Below are positions 35,440 through 45,042 of a stretch of 64,000 bases of DNA, piece by piece. The notes under the pieces are model-generated. The model was not told the DNA's origin. It did not search any database and was given only the letters and a program-made list of their open reading frames with translations. The translations under genes were made by a program, and so were the position numbers. The first letter of the stretch is position 1, and each line of letters begins with the position of its first letter. The stretch comes from Bacteroidales bacterium UBA6431 (GTDB taxonomy: Bacteria > Bacteroidota > Bacteroidia > Bacteroidales > UBA932): positions 56,600 to 120,599 of the forward strand of contig DJOT01000004.1 in NCBI GenBank assembly GCA_002439095.1, in the 5' to 3' direction.

Positions 35440-38400
35440 CTATCTGCTGATTTCTTTGAGCATTTCTTCCACTGCGGCTTCAAGCTGCCTGTCTTCGCCG
35501 CGCAGCACTGAGGCCGGGTCGTTGTAGACTTCGATGTCCGGTTCGATCTGGTTGTTCTCCACGAAGCGTCCGTCGGCGACCGACCATGAGCCTACCTGAG
35601 GAATTCCGAATACGAGGGAACTGTCGATGAGAGTCTCCCACCATACGGCTGTCATGGTACCCGGGATCGGGGCTCCGATGAGTTTGCCTATTCCGAGCTG
35701 GCGGTAGGCGAGAGGGGTGCCGGAGGCGTCGGAGTAGTTGTCCTCACCGATGAGCATGCAGGACGGCTTGGTCCACTTTGTGAACGGCTCGTCTCCGATG
35801 AACTGCCCGCGCGGGATGTACTTGGTGTAGAGCTTGCCGCCGAGGAACGTGACCACGTCATCGTGGAGCCATCCTCCGCCGTTGTGCCTGGTATCCACGA
35901 TGAGTGCGTCGCAGCCGCGGTATTTGCCGAGAGCCTTGGAGAACATTTCACGGAAACTGTCCGAATCCATGCCCTGGATGTGTACATAGCCCACGCGTCC
36001 GCCGGAAAGTTTCTCCACCATCTCTTCGCGTTGGCGTACCCACCTGCGGTATAGCGGGGTGCTGTCAGAGAATGCCGGTGTGACGAACATCTCCTCCGGC
36101 TTGCCGGAGCCTTTCTTCACCGTGATGCAGATCCGCTTGCCGGCCTTGTCCTCAAGGGCCGACAGCACGTCCGCAGGGCTTTCAAGGCTGCGGCCTTCTA
36201 TGGTCTCGATGATATCCCCGGCCTTTATTTCAGAGTCTGCTAGAGAGAGCACTCCGCCAGGAAGCATTTCTTTGATCTTGAGGCCTTTCCCAGTCCAGTC
36301 AGTGTCGAAAAGAACTCCGAGATACCCCATATTGCGTGTCGTTGAGGCGCGGTAGCGTGCGCCGGTGTGGGAACCGTTGAGCTCTCCGAGCATTTCGGAG
36401 AGGAGATCCTGGAAGTCGAAGTTGTTGTTGATGTGCGGGAGGAAGGCAGCGTAGTTGTCGTGGCAGTACTGCCAGTCCGTGCCATGAAGGTCTTTGACAT
36501 AGAATTTCTCCAGAACCTGCTTCCAGACATGCTCGAACATGTACTTGCGCTCTTGGGCCGGTTTATACTCATATTCTCCGGAGAATGTGATGGCTTCGCT
36601 CTTGCCGGAGGGGAGGGAGAGCTTGGACAGCCCGCGGCTTGAGAAGACATACAGGTTCTTGCCGTCAGAAGACGGGTAGAATGTGCCGGACACTCCTTTT
36701 GCAAGCACGCTGATGCTGCCCTCCTGCAGGTCGCGCACGCAGAGGTCGTAACCCTTTTCGAGCCTTTGGGTGAAGTAGAGCTTGTTCCCGTCGGTGCTCA
36801 GGAAGTGGTCTCCCATCATGTTTGAGCTCGGAGTGAGCCTCTTGATGCGGTCGTCCCTGCCGGCGAGGTCGAGTTTGAGTTTCTCCATTTTGTTCTTGGC
36901 CTTGTCGAGCGAGTCTTTCTTCTCCTCTTTTTTCTCGGCTTTGACCTCTTTCTCGGACTTGAGCATGTTGTCGATTTCTATCTGCTCCTTGCTGCGTCCG
37001 AATTCGCTCATGGCCTTGCCGTCGAAGAACATGATGTAGATGTCGCTTTCTGCGCCCCAGCTGCCGTGGCTGCGGTAGCCGTTTTTGTCTGACTCCCATG
37101 TCATGGCCTTGCCGCCGAGCGCCCATTTGAAGTTGCTGTCGGAGTATCCGCTCCGGGTGAGGTCGGTGATTTCACCTGTCTCTATGTCTATCAGGGCCAC
37201 ATCGGAGTTGTTCCATCCCCCGTTTGCCTGCCAGTTGCAGAGGATATAATGGCTGTCCGGGCTCCATTCGAATCCCTGATCCCCGTCGCTGTAGGAGTAG
37301 TTGACGTCCTTGAAGAGGGATTTTTCTTTTCCGCTCTTGATGTTTTTGATTACCAGTTCTGTACGGTTGCGGTAATAGGCCACCCACTTGCCGTCAGGGG
37401 ACACGTCCGGCTGGAAACAGGTCTCGCCCGGGGTGGACACGAGTTCTTCTTTGGTCTGCACTGCGTATGTGAAGAGCTTGTCTTCCTTGCGGACGAGGGA
37501 TGTCTTATATATGCCCCAGTGACCGTCACGTTCGGATGAGTAGTACAGCTCTCTTCCGTCGGCGGAGAAGTCCACGTTTCTTTCCTGCTCCGGCGTATTG
37601 GTGATGCGCCTTGTGGTGCGAAACTCTGTCGAGGTTACGAACACATCGCCTCTTATTACCATTGCAACCTCTTTTCCGTCAGGTGATACGGCCATGGAAC
37701 TTGCACCTGAGCTGTAACTGAATTTCTGCAGCCCGCGTTCGCTCTCGTCGCGCGTCAGGCTGATGTTGACTTTGGCCGGGGCACCGCCTTCGTGAAGGGT
37801 GTAGAGCTCGCCGTTGCAGGAGTAGGCGAGTGTGCCGTCGTCTGATATGGACAGGAAGCGGACCGGGTTGCGCTTCTCGAATGTCAGCTGGACGGATTCT
37901 CCCGGCTTCGAGATGGAACTGCGCCATATGTTGGAACACTTGCCGTCACGCTCGCTCAGGTAGTAGAATGTGTCCCCGTCGGAGGCGAACACCGGATTGC
38001 GGTCCTCTCCGCGGTAGTCGCTGAGCTTTGTGAAACTTCCTCTGGAACTGATGCCTTCTTCGCCCTCGGGTGGCGTATACTTCCAGATGTCGCGTGTGAC
38101 GGAGGAGGTATGGTGCTTGCGGAGAGGGTCTTCGTAGCCCTTGTAGTCTTCATACAGAATGGTGCCGGCTTTGCTGATGCTCATGGCCATGATCGGCAGT
38201 GAGGTGACCAGTGCCGGGGCGCTTCCTGACAGGTCCGTGCGGTAGAGCTGGGCCGTGCCCGGGAAGTCTCCGTAGCTTTCGCTCTCCACCGCGCCGTTGT
38301 ACCAGCTGAAGAGGATGCTGCCGTCTTCCAGTACGGCGAGAGGGGTCTCGTTTCCCGGAAGGGTGGTCAACCTCCTCGGGGTGCCTCCTGATCTGGAAGT

Positions 38401-38679
38401 CAGGAAGATGTCCTTGCTGCCTTCGCGACGTGAGGTGAAGATGATGTTCTGCCCGTCACGTGTCCAGAGCGGCTCGGAATCGTAGGCCTGGTTTGACGTG
38501 ATCTGCGTGGCTTCTCCGCCGGAGGCGGGCACGGTCCAAATGTCACCTTTGTAACTGAAAGCTAGTGTTTTGCCGTCAGGGGAGATGCTGTTGTGTCTTA
38601 TCCATGACGGGGTGACGGCCGATGCGGCGCAGGTTATAAGCAGCGCGGCAGCGGAAAGGAAGATTGTTCTTGACGACAT
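35440..38679 (-). CDS. Tricorn-type S41 serine protease
   Basis: A 1079-residue exported protease (signal peptide about 1-21). Residues about 25-570 form PD40/WD40-like beta-propellers, with repeated units such as ISPDGKTLAFSYKGDIW. A Lys/Glu-rich stretch (about 575-610, VKAEKKEEKKDSLDKAKNK) is a probable coiled coil, followed by more propeller blades, a core N-terminal domain with the Ser-His pair in ELNGSHTG, a PDZ domain (about 800-880) and the C-terminal S41 domain: DTRHNGGG, and nucleophile Ser in DNYSDASG. NNQIEPDIEV carries the last catalytic Glu position. It degrades peptides, probably in the periplasm. Its start is 6 bp from the dinB stop. Confidence 0.93.
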   Translation of the reverse strand: MSSRTIFLSAAALLITCAASAVTPSWIRHNSISPDGKTLAFSYKGDIWTVPASGGEATQITSNQAYDSEPLWTRDGQNIIFTSRREGSKDIFLTSRSGGTPRRLTTLPGNETPLAVLEDGSILFSWYNGAVESESYGDFPGTAQLYRTDLSGSAPALVTSLPIMAMSISKAGTILYEDYKGYEDPLRKHHTSSVTRDIWKYTPPEGEEGISSRGSFTKLSDYRGEDRNPVFASDGDTFYYLSERDGKCSNIWRSSISKPGESVQLTFEKRNPVRFLSISDDGTLAYSCNGELYTLHEGGAPAKVNISLTRDESERGLQKFSYSSGASSMAVSPDGKEVAMVIRGDVFVTSTEFRTTRRITNTPEQERNVDFSADGRELYYSSERDGHWGIYKTSLVRKEDKLFTYAVQTKEELVSTPGETCFQPDVSPDGKWVAYYRNRTELVIKNIKSGKEKSLFKDVNYSYSDGDQGFEWSPDSHYILCNWQANGGWNNSDVALIDIETGEITDLTRSGYSDSNFKWALGGKAMTWESDKNGYRSHGSWGAESDIYIMFFDGKAMSEFGRSKEQIEIDNMLKSEKEVKAEKKEEKKDSLDKAKNKMEKLKLDLAGRDDRIKRLTPSSNMMGDHFLSTDGNKLYFTQRLEKGYDLCVRDLQEGSISVLAKGVSGTFYPSSDGKNLYVFSSRGLSKLSLPSGKSEAITFSGEYEYKPAQERKYMFEHVWKQVLEKFYVKDLHGTDWQYCHDNYAAFLPHINNNFDFQDLLSEMLGELNGSHTGARYRASTTRNMGYLGVLFDTDWTGKGLKIKEMLPGGVLSLADSEIKAGDIIETIEGRSLESPADVLSALEDKAGKRICITVKKGSGKPEEMFVTPAFSDSTPLYRRWVRQREEMVEKLSGGRVGYVHIQGMDSDSFREMFSKALGKYRGCDALIVDTRHNGGGWLHDDVVTFLGGKLYTKYIPRGQFIGDEPFTKWTKPSCMLIGEDNYSDASGTPLAYRQLGIGKLIGAPIPGTMTAVWWETLIDSSLVFGIPQVGSWSVADGRFVENNQIEPDIEVYNDPASVLRGEDRQLEAAVEEMLKEISR

Positions 38680-38685
38680 TATCGG

Positions 38686-39849
38686 TTAATCTTTTTTGTC
38701 GCTCAAGTTACGAAAAAAATCGTATTTCTTGTCCCAATCGCGGTAGTATTGCAGTCGGCTGTCCTCGAAAAGGCTCATCTGCACCGCATTCTCTTTTGAG
38801 AATCTGGATACGCCAAGCCCTATCTGGCGGAGAGGTGAGCGGCCGTCCCAGATTTCGGAAAGCATACGTCTGGCCTCGTTGAGGATTATTGCCGTGATGT
38901 CTGTCGGCTGAGGAATGCTGCACTGTTTCTGCTTGACGGAGAAGTCGTTGTATTTTATGAACATCGATACGCACGAAGCGTTGAACCCGGCTTTCCGCAG
39001 CCTGTGCGCGACGATGCAGGCCACATTGAAAAGAGCTCTGTCGAGTTCTTTGGGGGCGCTGATGTCATGGGCGAAAGTCCTTTCTGCACTGATGCTTTTG
39101 GCATCCTGTGTCTCGGTTTCGACCGGGGAGTCGTCAATGCCGTTGGCGCTCTGATGCAGCTGGGCTGCGAACTTCTTGCCGACGAGTTTGGCAAGTGCAC
39201 CCTCTCCGGTCCGGGCGAGGTCGCCTATGGTACGGATTCCGTATGCCTCAAGACGCGTCCTTGTCTTCTTGCCGACCCAGAGAAGGTCGCCGACTCCGAG
39301 CGGCCACATCTTTTCAGGGATTTCTTCTGTCCAGAGTGTGTGTACCTTGTCCGGCTTCTCGAAATCGGAGGCCATTTTGGCTAGCAGCTTGTTGGGGCCG
39401 ATGCCGACATTGACAGTGAAACCGAGCCGGGATTTTATTTCGTCTTTCAGCGCTGTCGCGACCTCGACAGGGTCTTTGCGGTAGAGGCGGAACGTCATGT
39501 CGATGAAGCACTCGTCGATGGAGAATTTCTGCAGGACGGGGGAGTAGCTGCGGCATATCTCCATGAACGCATCCGAGCATTGTTTGTACCAGGGCCAGTC
39601 CCCGCGCACGATGACAAGGTTGGGGCAGGTACGCAGTGCCATCCCTATCGGCTCGGCCGTTCTGACTCCGAGTTTTTTGGCGGGAATGGAAGCTGCGGTC
39701 ACGATACTGCGCCTGTCCGACGGATCTCCGGAGACGACAGACGGCACGAGCCTTATGTCGCTTTGGCCCTCGGAAATCAGCTTGACGGCAGCCCAGCTGA
39801 GGAATGCCGAGTTGGCATCGATGTGGAATATGACCCTTTTGAACTTCAT
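38686..39849 (-). CDS. dinB: Y-family DNA polymerase IV (DinB)
   Basis: A 387-residue translesion polymerase. The first metal-binding Asp lies in FHIDANSAFLSW, the palm motif is FSIDECFIDM, followed by thumb helix-hairpin-helix (LLWVGKKTRTRLEAYGIRTI) and a little-finger domain (ISAERTFAHDISAPKELDRA to QIGLGVSRFSK). The start at 39849 is chosen because a full promoter (TTTG at 39882-39885, 19 nt, TAATTTTG at 39855-39862) would begin the transcript at about that base; the in-frame ATG at 39873 lies upstream of the predicted transcript. This predicts a leaderless mRNA. The C-terminal sliding-clamp peptide may be the ending region with SLFEDSRLQYY. It lies 6 bp before the tricorn gene. Confidence 0.9.
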   Translation of the reverse strand: MKFKRVIFHIDANSAFLSWAAVKLISEGQSDIRLVPSVVSGDPSDRRSIVTAASIPAKKLGVRTAEPIGMALRTCPNLVIVRGDWPWYKQCSDAFMEICRSYSPVLQKFSIDECFIDMTFRLYRKDPVEVATALKDEIKSRLGFTVNVGIGPNKLLAKMASDFEKPDKVHTLWTEEIPEKMWPLGVGDLLWVGKKTRTRLEAYGIRTIGDLARTGEGALAKLVGKKFAAQLHQSANGIDDSPVETETQDAKSISAERTFAHDISAPKELDRALFNVACIVAHRLRKAGFNASCVSMFIKYNDFSVKQKQCSIPQPTDITAIILNEARRMLSEIWDGRSPLRQIGLGVSRFSKENAVQMSLFEDSRLQYYRDWDKKYDFFRNLSDKKD

Positions 39850-39854
39850 CCGGA

Positions 39855-39885
39855 CAAAATTAGCAAGATTCATGTCGGAAACAAA
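39855..39885 (-). promoter_or_regulatory. dinB: Promoter of dinB
   Basis: The minus strand shows TTTG (39882-39885), 19 nt, TAATTTTG (39855-39862), then 5 nt to the ATG at 39849. This matches the Bacteroidota -33/-7 form at full spacing. Confidence 0.65.
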
Positions 39886-39979
39886 GGGTATTGCTGTATT
39901 TTGGAGTAAGTTGTTTATTTATAGGATATGAAATAAAAATGTTCTAACTGATAATAAAAATGTTCTCGGCAGCCTCTTG

Positions 39980-40026
39980 TCTAAAATAAAGAAAATCCGG
40001 CCGGAATCACAGTGATTCCAGCCGGA
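39980..40026 (-). terminator. Intrinsic terminator of the GH10 gene
   Basis: On the minus strand a near-perfect stem, TCCGGCTGGAATC with its complement and one mismatch (39996-40026), is followed by TTTTCTTTATTTTA. It lies 36 bp after the GH10 stop and separates it from dinB. Confidence 0.8.
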
Positions 40027-40061
40027 CTTGATTCTTGGAACTATGCGCTCAGGGCTTAGTG

Positions 40062-41216
40062 TCAATATTTGTCCGCGTTGGCGATGATCCAGTCCACTAC
40101 CGGTTTTTGTCTGTAGTTGCGGTCGAAGAGCAGCGGCGCATCGATGCGGCCTTCCATCCTTACCGGGAATCCGTTCTTCCAGCTGTCCCCGTCCTGGATG
40201 CCCCATACGTTGATGCGGCGTATCTTGCCGTGCTGCCTGAGGAACATGTCCCAGAACATCTGCGCCCTCTGGTTCCACTTGTCATAAGCCTCCTGCGGGA
40301 TCCCGTCCGGGTAAGGCACCATGATGTCATGGAGTTTCTTGGACAGTTCCGGATTCTTGCGGATCTCCGGGAAAGGCACGCCTGCAAGGTCGGCTGTCAT
40401 GGCTATCGTCGGGAGGATGGACATGTCGAGTTCGGTGAACATCACATCCACTCCGCACGCATGGACATCCACAATGTTCTTCTCAAGCTGGTCTACATCC
40501 GGGTAGTCCGTGCCGAAATGTCCCTGGAATCCCACGGCATCTATCCTCAGGCCGCGTGCCTGGAGATCCTTGACCATCTTGATGACAGTGGCGATCTTGC
40601 CCTCGCAGTGCATGTTGTAGTCGTTGTAGTAGAGTTCGCAGTCCGGATCGGCCTCGTGTGCGTACTGGAATGCGAGCGGGATGTACTCCTCACCGAGTAT
40701 CCTGTAGAAAGGGCTCTGCCTCCAGCTGCCGTCGTCGTTGATGGCTTCGTTGACCACGTCCCAGCCCTTGATGCGTCCCTTGTAGCGTCCGACCACCGTG
40801 TATATATGGTCTTTCATGCGTTTTTTGAGTTCTTCAGGGGAGACGTCGGTCCCGTCTTCGTTCTTGGCGAACCATGCCGGGAGCTGGGAGTGCCAGATGA
40901 GGCAGTGGCCGTAGACGGTGAGCTTGTTTTTCTCTCCAAACTCCACATATTTGTCGGCGAGCTCCCATTTGAAGACGCCCTTTTCGGGCTGGAGTTCCTC
41001 GCTCTTGAGGCAGTTTTCCGGCTCGATTGCATTGAAGTGCCTGAAAAGCACCGAGTCGCCCCTGATGTCAAGGCCGCGGATCTGGGCCTCGTTGATTGCG
41101 CTGCCTATGAGGAATTTTCCCTCAAGCGCATCTTTCAGTGTCTGTGGTTGTTGTGGTTTTGCAGTGCACGCCGCCAGCATTGCCAGAGGCAGCAGGAATA
41201 TGGCTTTTTTCATCAT
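40062..41216 (-). CDS. GH10 endo-1,4-beta-xylanase
   Basis: A 384-residue lipoprotein (MMKKAIFLLPLAMLAAC, Cys 17) with a single GH10 TIM barrel that cuts the xylan backbone. The acid/base is Glu 157 in WDVVNEAI, the nucleophile Glu 262 in MFTELDMS. Subsite residues NAIEPENCLKSEELQ, HCLIWHSQLPAWF and WGIQDGDSW are typical. No carbohydrate-binding module is inserted. It is a single-gene unit with the -7 box at 41231-41238 and the terminator at 39980-40026. It acts with the GH67, GH3 and CE15 enzymes nearby. Confidence 0.95.
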   Translation of the reverse strand: MMKKAIFLLPLAMLAACTAKPQQPQTLKDALEGKFLIGSAINEAQIRGLDIRGDSVLFRHFNAIEPENCLKSEELQPEKGVFKWELADKYVEFGEKNKLTVYGHCLIWHSQLPAWFAKNEDGTDVSPEELKKRMKDHIYTVVGRYKGRIKGWDVVNEAINDDGSWRQSPFYRILGEEYIPLAFQYAHEADPDCELYYNDYNMHCEGKIATVIKMVKDLQARGLRIDAVGFQGHFGTDYPDVDQLEKNIVDVHACGVDVMFTELDMSILPTIAMTADLAGVPFPEIRKNPELSKKLHDIMVPYPDGIPQEAYDKWNQRAQMFWDMFLRQHGKIRRINVWGIQDGDSWKNGFPVRMEGRIDAPLLFDRNYRQKPVVDWIIANADKY

Positions 41217-41230
41217 TGTGTGATTTTCAG

Positions 41231-41238
41231 CAAAAATA
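41231..41238 (-). promoter_or_regulatory. -7 box of the GH10 gene
   Basis: The minus strand reads TATTTTTG, 14 nt before the ATG at 41216. No clear -33 is seen at the expected distance, so this promoter may need an activator. Confidence 0.4.
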
Positions 41239-41353
41239 ACTGATGCATTCCGAAGTGGCCCCGGAACAGTGTTACATTATCTTTCGCTTTTGCAACATAA
41301 GACAGTTTTCCCGAAAAAGTAGCGGCGACAAAACTTAATGTATCGCCAGAATA

Positions 41354-41383
41354 TTGCGACTTTGCCGGATAGGGGTAACTTTG
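41354..41383 (+). promoter_or_regulatory. Promoter of the DUF1573-GH3-CE15 group
   Basis: TTG (41354-41356), 19 nt, TAACTTTG (41376-41383) is a full Bacteroidota promoter, and the ATG at 41391 follows only 7 nt after the -7 box. Confidence 0.65.
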
Positions 41384-41390
41384 TCCCCGG

Positions 41391-42398
41391 ATGGTAAAAT
41401 TGGTTAAATTATTTGTTGCTCTCGCCTTCTTGCACTTCAATGTTCAGGGAGGCGAGATTTCTATTGTCTTTGACTCCACCGTGTGCGATTTCGGTGCGGT
41501 GGAGTCCACGCAAGGACCTTTGCGCCATTCGTTCCGCTTTCTCAACAGCGGCTCTTCCACAGTCAGCCTGGCCTCTCCGGTGCCCGGATGCAGCTGCATC
41601 AGCGCGACGCTCAATCCACGCGAAGTCCTCCCTGGCCAGAGGGGCACCGTGGATGTGGCATTTGACTTGTCCGGGGTCTCCGGATATGCCGTACGGACCG
41701 TGGGAATATTCACACGCAGCGGGGAAGAGGTGGCTGCGCTCAGCCTTTCTGCCATCGTGCGCGGGGCCGGCGACGGGATTGATGAATCGTGTCCTGTCGC
41801 CCTGACCGCTGCTCTGCGCGCCTCAAGGCGGGAGATTCCGTTCGGATACATATATGATGGTGAATCAGCCCGGAAAAAGATAAAGATAGTCAATGTCTCT
41901 TCAAAGCCTCTGCCTCTCAAACTGAGATGCAGCAATCCCGGCCTGCAAGTCTCGGCTCCGGCTATGCTTGTCCCCGGGGAGGTGGTTGAACTCAGCGTGG
42001 CTTATTCCGGCCCGGGTGAGGACTGGACGAGCAGCCGTGATACCATCATTATTGATGCTGGCGGAGAACCCGGTACATTGATGGCTTCCTGCATCAGGCT
42101 TCGAAGTGGGGAGGATAAAGGCGCCAAACTCCGCACTTATCCTTCTGTGGGCAGGCTTCACCGCGCCCCGTTGTCCCGGAAATATACCGGAAGCATACAG
42201 CTGTCCAATGACGGCACCTCGCCTTTGGTGATCCATGCCGTGCGTGGCGGCGCGGATTCAAACCTGAAGCCGGGGACGGTGCTCCCGCCCGGCTCCGTCC
42301 TGGAGGTGAGAGTGCGTACCGGGAGGAAATCCGAGACTATGGAGATTTTTACCAACGATCCGAAAAGACCATATAAAGAATTGATATACAAACACTGA
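41391..42398 (+). CDS. DUF1573 Ig-like secreted protein
   Basis: A 335-residue secreted protein (signal peptide about 1-20) with three tandem DUF1573-type ASH/PapD-like beta-sandwiches. The first shows VCDFGAVESTQGPLRHSFRF and PGCSCISATLNPREVLPGQR; the second begins around REIPFGYIYDGESARKKIKI; the third ends with MEIFTNDPKRPYKELIYK. Proteins with this domain are common and uncharacterised in Bacteroidota. Here it sits 5 bp before the GH3 gene, so it is cotranscribed with xylan enzymes. There is no downstream Met that keeps the signal peptide, so the start is firm, and the promoter leaves almost no leader. Confidence 0.8.
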   Translation: MVKLVKLFVALAFLHFNVQGGEISIVFDSTVCDFGAVESTQGPLRHSFRFLNSGSSTVSLASPVPGCSCISATLNPREVLPGQRGTVDVAFDLSGVSGYAVRTVGIFTRSGEEVAALSLSAIVRGAGDGIDESCPVALTAALRASRREIPFGYIYDGESARKKIKIVNVSSKPLPLKLRCSNPGLQVSAPAMLVPGEVVELSVAYSGPGEDWTSSRDTIIIDAGGEPGTLMASCIRLRSGEDKGAKLRTYPSVGRLHRAPLSRKYTGSIQLSNDGTSPLVIHAVRGGADSNLKPGTVLPPGSVLEVRVRTGRKSETMEIFTNDPKRPYKELIYKH

Positions 42399-42403
42399 AT
42401 CTT

Positions 42404-45010
42404 ATGAAGACCGAGATGCTTGCGGCTTTTTCGGCTGCGCTTTTGATGGCTTCCGCCTGCGGTGGCGGAAACGAGTATGAGTATCCGTTCCGAGACCCTT
42501 CTCTCCCGGTAGAGGAGAGGGTGGAGAACCTGCTTTCCCTGCTGACTCCGGAGGAGAAGGTGGGGCTGATGATGAACAAGTCCGTCTCCGTGGACCGGCT
42601 CGGAATCCCGGCCTACAACTGGTGGAGCGAGGCCTGCCACGGCATCAGGGCCGACGGGTACACTGTCTACCCGCAGTATATCGGTCTTGCCGCCACGTTC
42701 AACCCCGACCTTGTATACGAGGTGTTCAGCAGCGTCTCCGATGAGGCCCGGGCCAACTGGAACCGTTCCACCCCGGAATTCAATGTCGGGATGCGTGCCC
42801 GGTATTACCCCGGCAACCCCGAACTGAGTTTCTGGTGCCCTAACATCAACATCTTCCGCGATCCACGCTGGGGGCGAGGCCAGGAGACCCCCGGGGAAGA
42901 CCCTTATCTGACGGAAGTCATCGGGATGCAGACCGTCAAGGGGATGCAGGGCGACGACGACAGGTACTTCAAGACCCACGCCTGCGCGAAACACTTCGGG
43001 GTGCACAGCGGGCCGGAACCCCTGCGGCACCGATTCGATGTCAGCGTGTCGGGGCGCGACCTGTGGGAGACCTATCTTCCTGCATTCAAGGCCCTTGTGA
43101 CCGAGGCCAACGTGCAGGAGGTGATGTGCGCATACCATCGTTATGAAGGGGTGCCGTGCTGCGCGAGCGACAGGCTTCTCCAGAACATACTCCGTGACAA
43201 ATGGGGCTATAAGTCCCTGGTGGTCACCGACTGCGACGCGATCAACAATTTCTACACCCCGGGGCAGCACGAGACCCATCCTGACGCGATGCATGCTTCA
43301 GCAGACGCTGTGCTGAACGGGACCGACCTTGAGTGCGGCAACAGTTTCACATCCCTGATCGACGCCCTCAAGCAGGGTCTCATCAAGGAGTCTGATCTGG
43401 ATGTCCACCTGCGCCGTACATTGCGTTCCCGCTTCGAACTGGGAATGTTCGACCCTGCCGGAATGCTCCCTTGGGCGGGGCTGGGCCCTGAAGTCATCAG
43501 CAGCGAGGAGCATGACGCGCAGGCCGTGCAGGCTGCGGCCGAGTCCATGGTACTTCTGAAAAACGAGGGCGTACTGCCGCTTTCCCGCAAGGTGCGCAAG
43601 ATCGCGGTGCTCGGCCCGAATGCCGACAACGTCCAGATGCTCAATGGTAACTACGGCGGCACTCCGACAGCGGAGCATGCCCGCTCCATCCTCGCCGGCT
43701 TGAAAAAGGCGCTCCCTGAAGCCGAGATCTTCTATGATCCAGCCTGCGACTATGTTGATGAATACAATACGGAAAACCTGCTGCCGCAGTTCAATGGAGG
43801 AAAGGGGCTCAAGACACAGTTCTACGGCGGAAAGAGCCTGTCGGGCAGCGCGGTGAAAGAAGAGTACAGGGACGGTGAAATCAATTTCAGCACCTTCGGT
43901 GCATACGGCTTCTCGGAGGGAGTGGATGCCGACGGAGTGGCGGTAAGGCTGAGCGGCGAATTCAAACCGGACTTCGACGGATTCCTCCAGTACAATATCT
44001 CCAGCGACAACGGCTACACCCTCAAGGTCAACGGGCGTACAGTGGAAAAGGCCGGCAGGGCCGCCCGTCGCGGATTCGGATTCCGCAACACAGTACCTGA
44101 ATACAAGTCAATCCCTGTCAAGAGGGGAGGAACCTATAATATAGAAGTTGAGTACGTGCGCGGTGACGGTCCGTTCGCCATGCTCTCCGCGCAGTTCTGC
44201 CGCAGGGAAAAGGCTGAGTTCGAGTCCCTTGCTTCCAAGGTGTCAGATGCCGACGCCATCATCGTGGTCGGAGGCATCACCGCCTCGTTTGAGGGTGAGG
44301 GCGGAGACCGTCCGGACATAGAACTTCCGAATGTCCAGAGGCGTCTGCTCAAGGCAGTGCATGCCACGGGCCGTCCGGTTATATATGTCAACTGCTCCGG
44401 TTCGGCGATGGGCTTTGAGGGTGTGGAAGACAGCTACGATGCTCTCATCCAGGCCTGGTATGGCGGTCAGGGTGGTGCGGATGCTCTCGCGGGCCTGCTG
44501 CTCGGAGACTTCAATCCGTCTGCGAAACTCCCGGTGACTTTCTATGCCTCCACAGCGCAGCTGCCTGATTTCCAGGACTACAGCATGGAAGGCAGGACCT
44601 ATCGCTACTTCCGTGGAGAACCGATGTACCCGTTCGGCTTCGGGCTCAGCTACACCTCATTCGGATACGGCCAGGGCAGGCTTTCAGCCGCTTCCGCCAA
44701 GCCTGGCAAGAAAATCACCCTTACAGTCTCTGTCACAAACACCGGGGCTGTGGACGGGGAGGAGGTTGTGCAGGTCTATGTCAAGAGCCTTGACAGGGCT
44801 GACGCTCCGCTGAAGTCTCTGAAAGCCTTCAAAAAGGTGAAGATCGCCGCCGGCAAGACCGTGAAAGTCAAACTGGTGCTCGACAACGAAGCCTTCCACT
44901 TCTATGACGGCAATGACGGGCTCGCCCCGGCTCCGGGACGCTACAAGATCCTCTACGGCTCCTCATCCGCCGACCGCGACCTCAAATCACTGGATTTTAC
45001 TTTGCTGTAA
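42404..45010 (+). CDS. GH3 beta-xylosidase/beta-glucosidase with PA14 insert
   Basis: An 868-residue lipoprotein (signal to ASAC, Cys 19). The N-terminal TIM barrel has KHFGVHSGPEPLRH and the nucleophile Asp 276 in VVTDCDAI; the second domain holds ESMVLLKNEGVLPL, with a PA14 domain inserted (about 455-600) and QAWYGGQGGADALAGLLLGD after it; a fibronectin-III-like domain ends the chain (about 760-868, DGEEVVQVYVKSLD). The WSEACHG sequence and PA14 insert fit the xylosidase/glucosidase branch. With GH10 and GH67 nearby, release of xylose from oligosaccharides is the likeliest role, though glucosidase activity cannot be excluded. Confidence 0.93.
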   Translation: MKTEMLAAFSAALLMASACGGGNEYEYPFRDPSLPVEERVENLLSLLTPEEKVGLMMNKSVSVDRLGIPAYNWWSEACHGIRADGYTVYPQYIGLAATFNPDLVYEVFSSVSDEARANWNRSTPEFNVGMRARYYPGNPELSFWCPNINIFRDPRWGRGQETPGEDPYLTEVIGMQTVKGMQGDDDRYFKTHACAKHFGVHSGPEPLRHRFDVSVSGRDLWETYLPAFKALVTEANVQEVMCAYHRYEGVPCCASDRLLQNILRDKWGYKSLVVTDCDAINNFYTPGQHETHPDAMHASADAVLNGTDLECGNSFTSLIDALKQGLIKESDLDVHLRRTLRSRFELGMFDPAGMLPWAGLGPEVISSEEHDAQAVQAAAESMVLLKNEGVLPLSRKVRKIAVLGPNADNVQMLNGNYGGTPTAEHARSILAGLKKALPEAEIFYDPACDYVDEYNTENLLPQFNGGKGLKTQFYGGKSLSGSAVKEEYRDGEINFSTFGAYGFSEGVDADGVAVRLSGEFKPDFDGFLQYNISSDNGYTLKVNGRTVEKAGRAARRGFGFRNTVPEYKSIPVKRGGTYNIEVEYVRGDGPFAMLSAQFCRREKAEFESLASKVSDADAIIVVGGITASFEGEGGDRPDIELPNVQRRLLKAVHATGRPVIYVNCSGSAMGFEGVEDSYDALIQAWYGGQGGADALAGLLLGDFNPSAKLPVTFYASTAQLPDFQDYSMEGRTYRYFRGEPMYPFGFGLSYTSFGYGQGRLSAASAKPGKKITLTVSVTNTGAVDGEEVVQVYVKSLDRADAPLKSLKAFKKVKIAAGKTVKVKLVLDNEAFHFYDGNDGLAPAPGRYKILYGSSSADRDLKSLDFTLL

Positions 45011-45042
45011 AAATTGTTATATTGTGGAAAAATTATCCAATC

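Noticed and set aside
40035..41243. A 402-codon plus-strand frame antisense to GH10
   Set aside because: It is a shadow of the xylanase frame, with no signal or domain.
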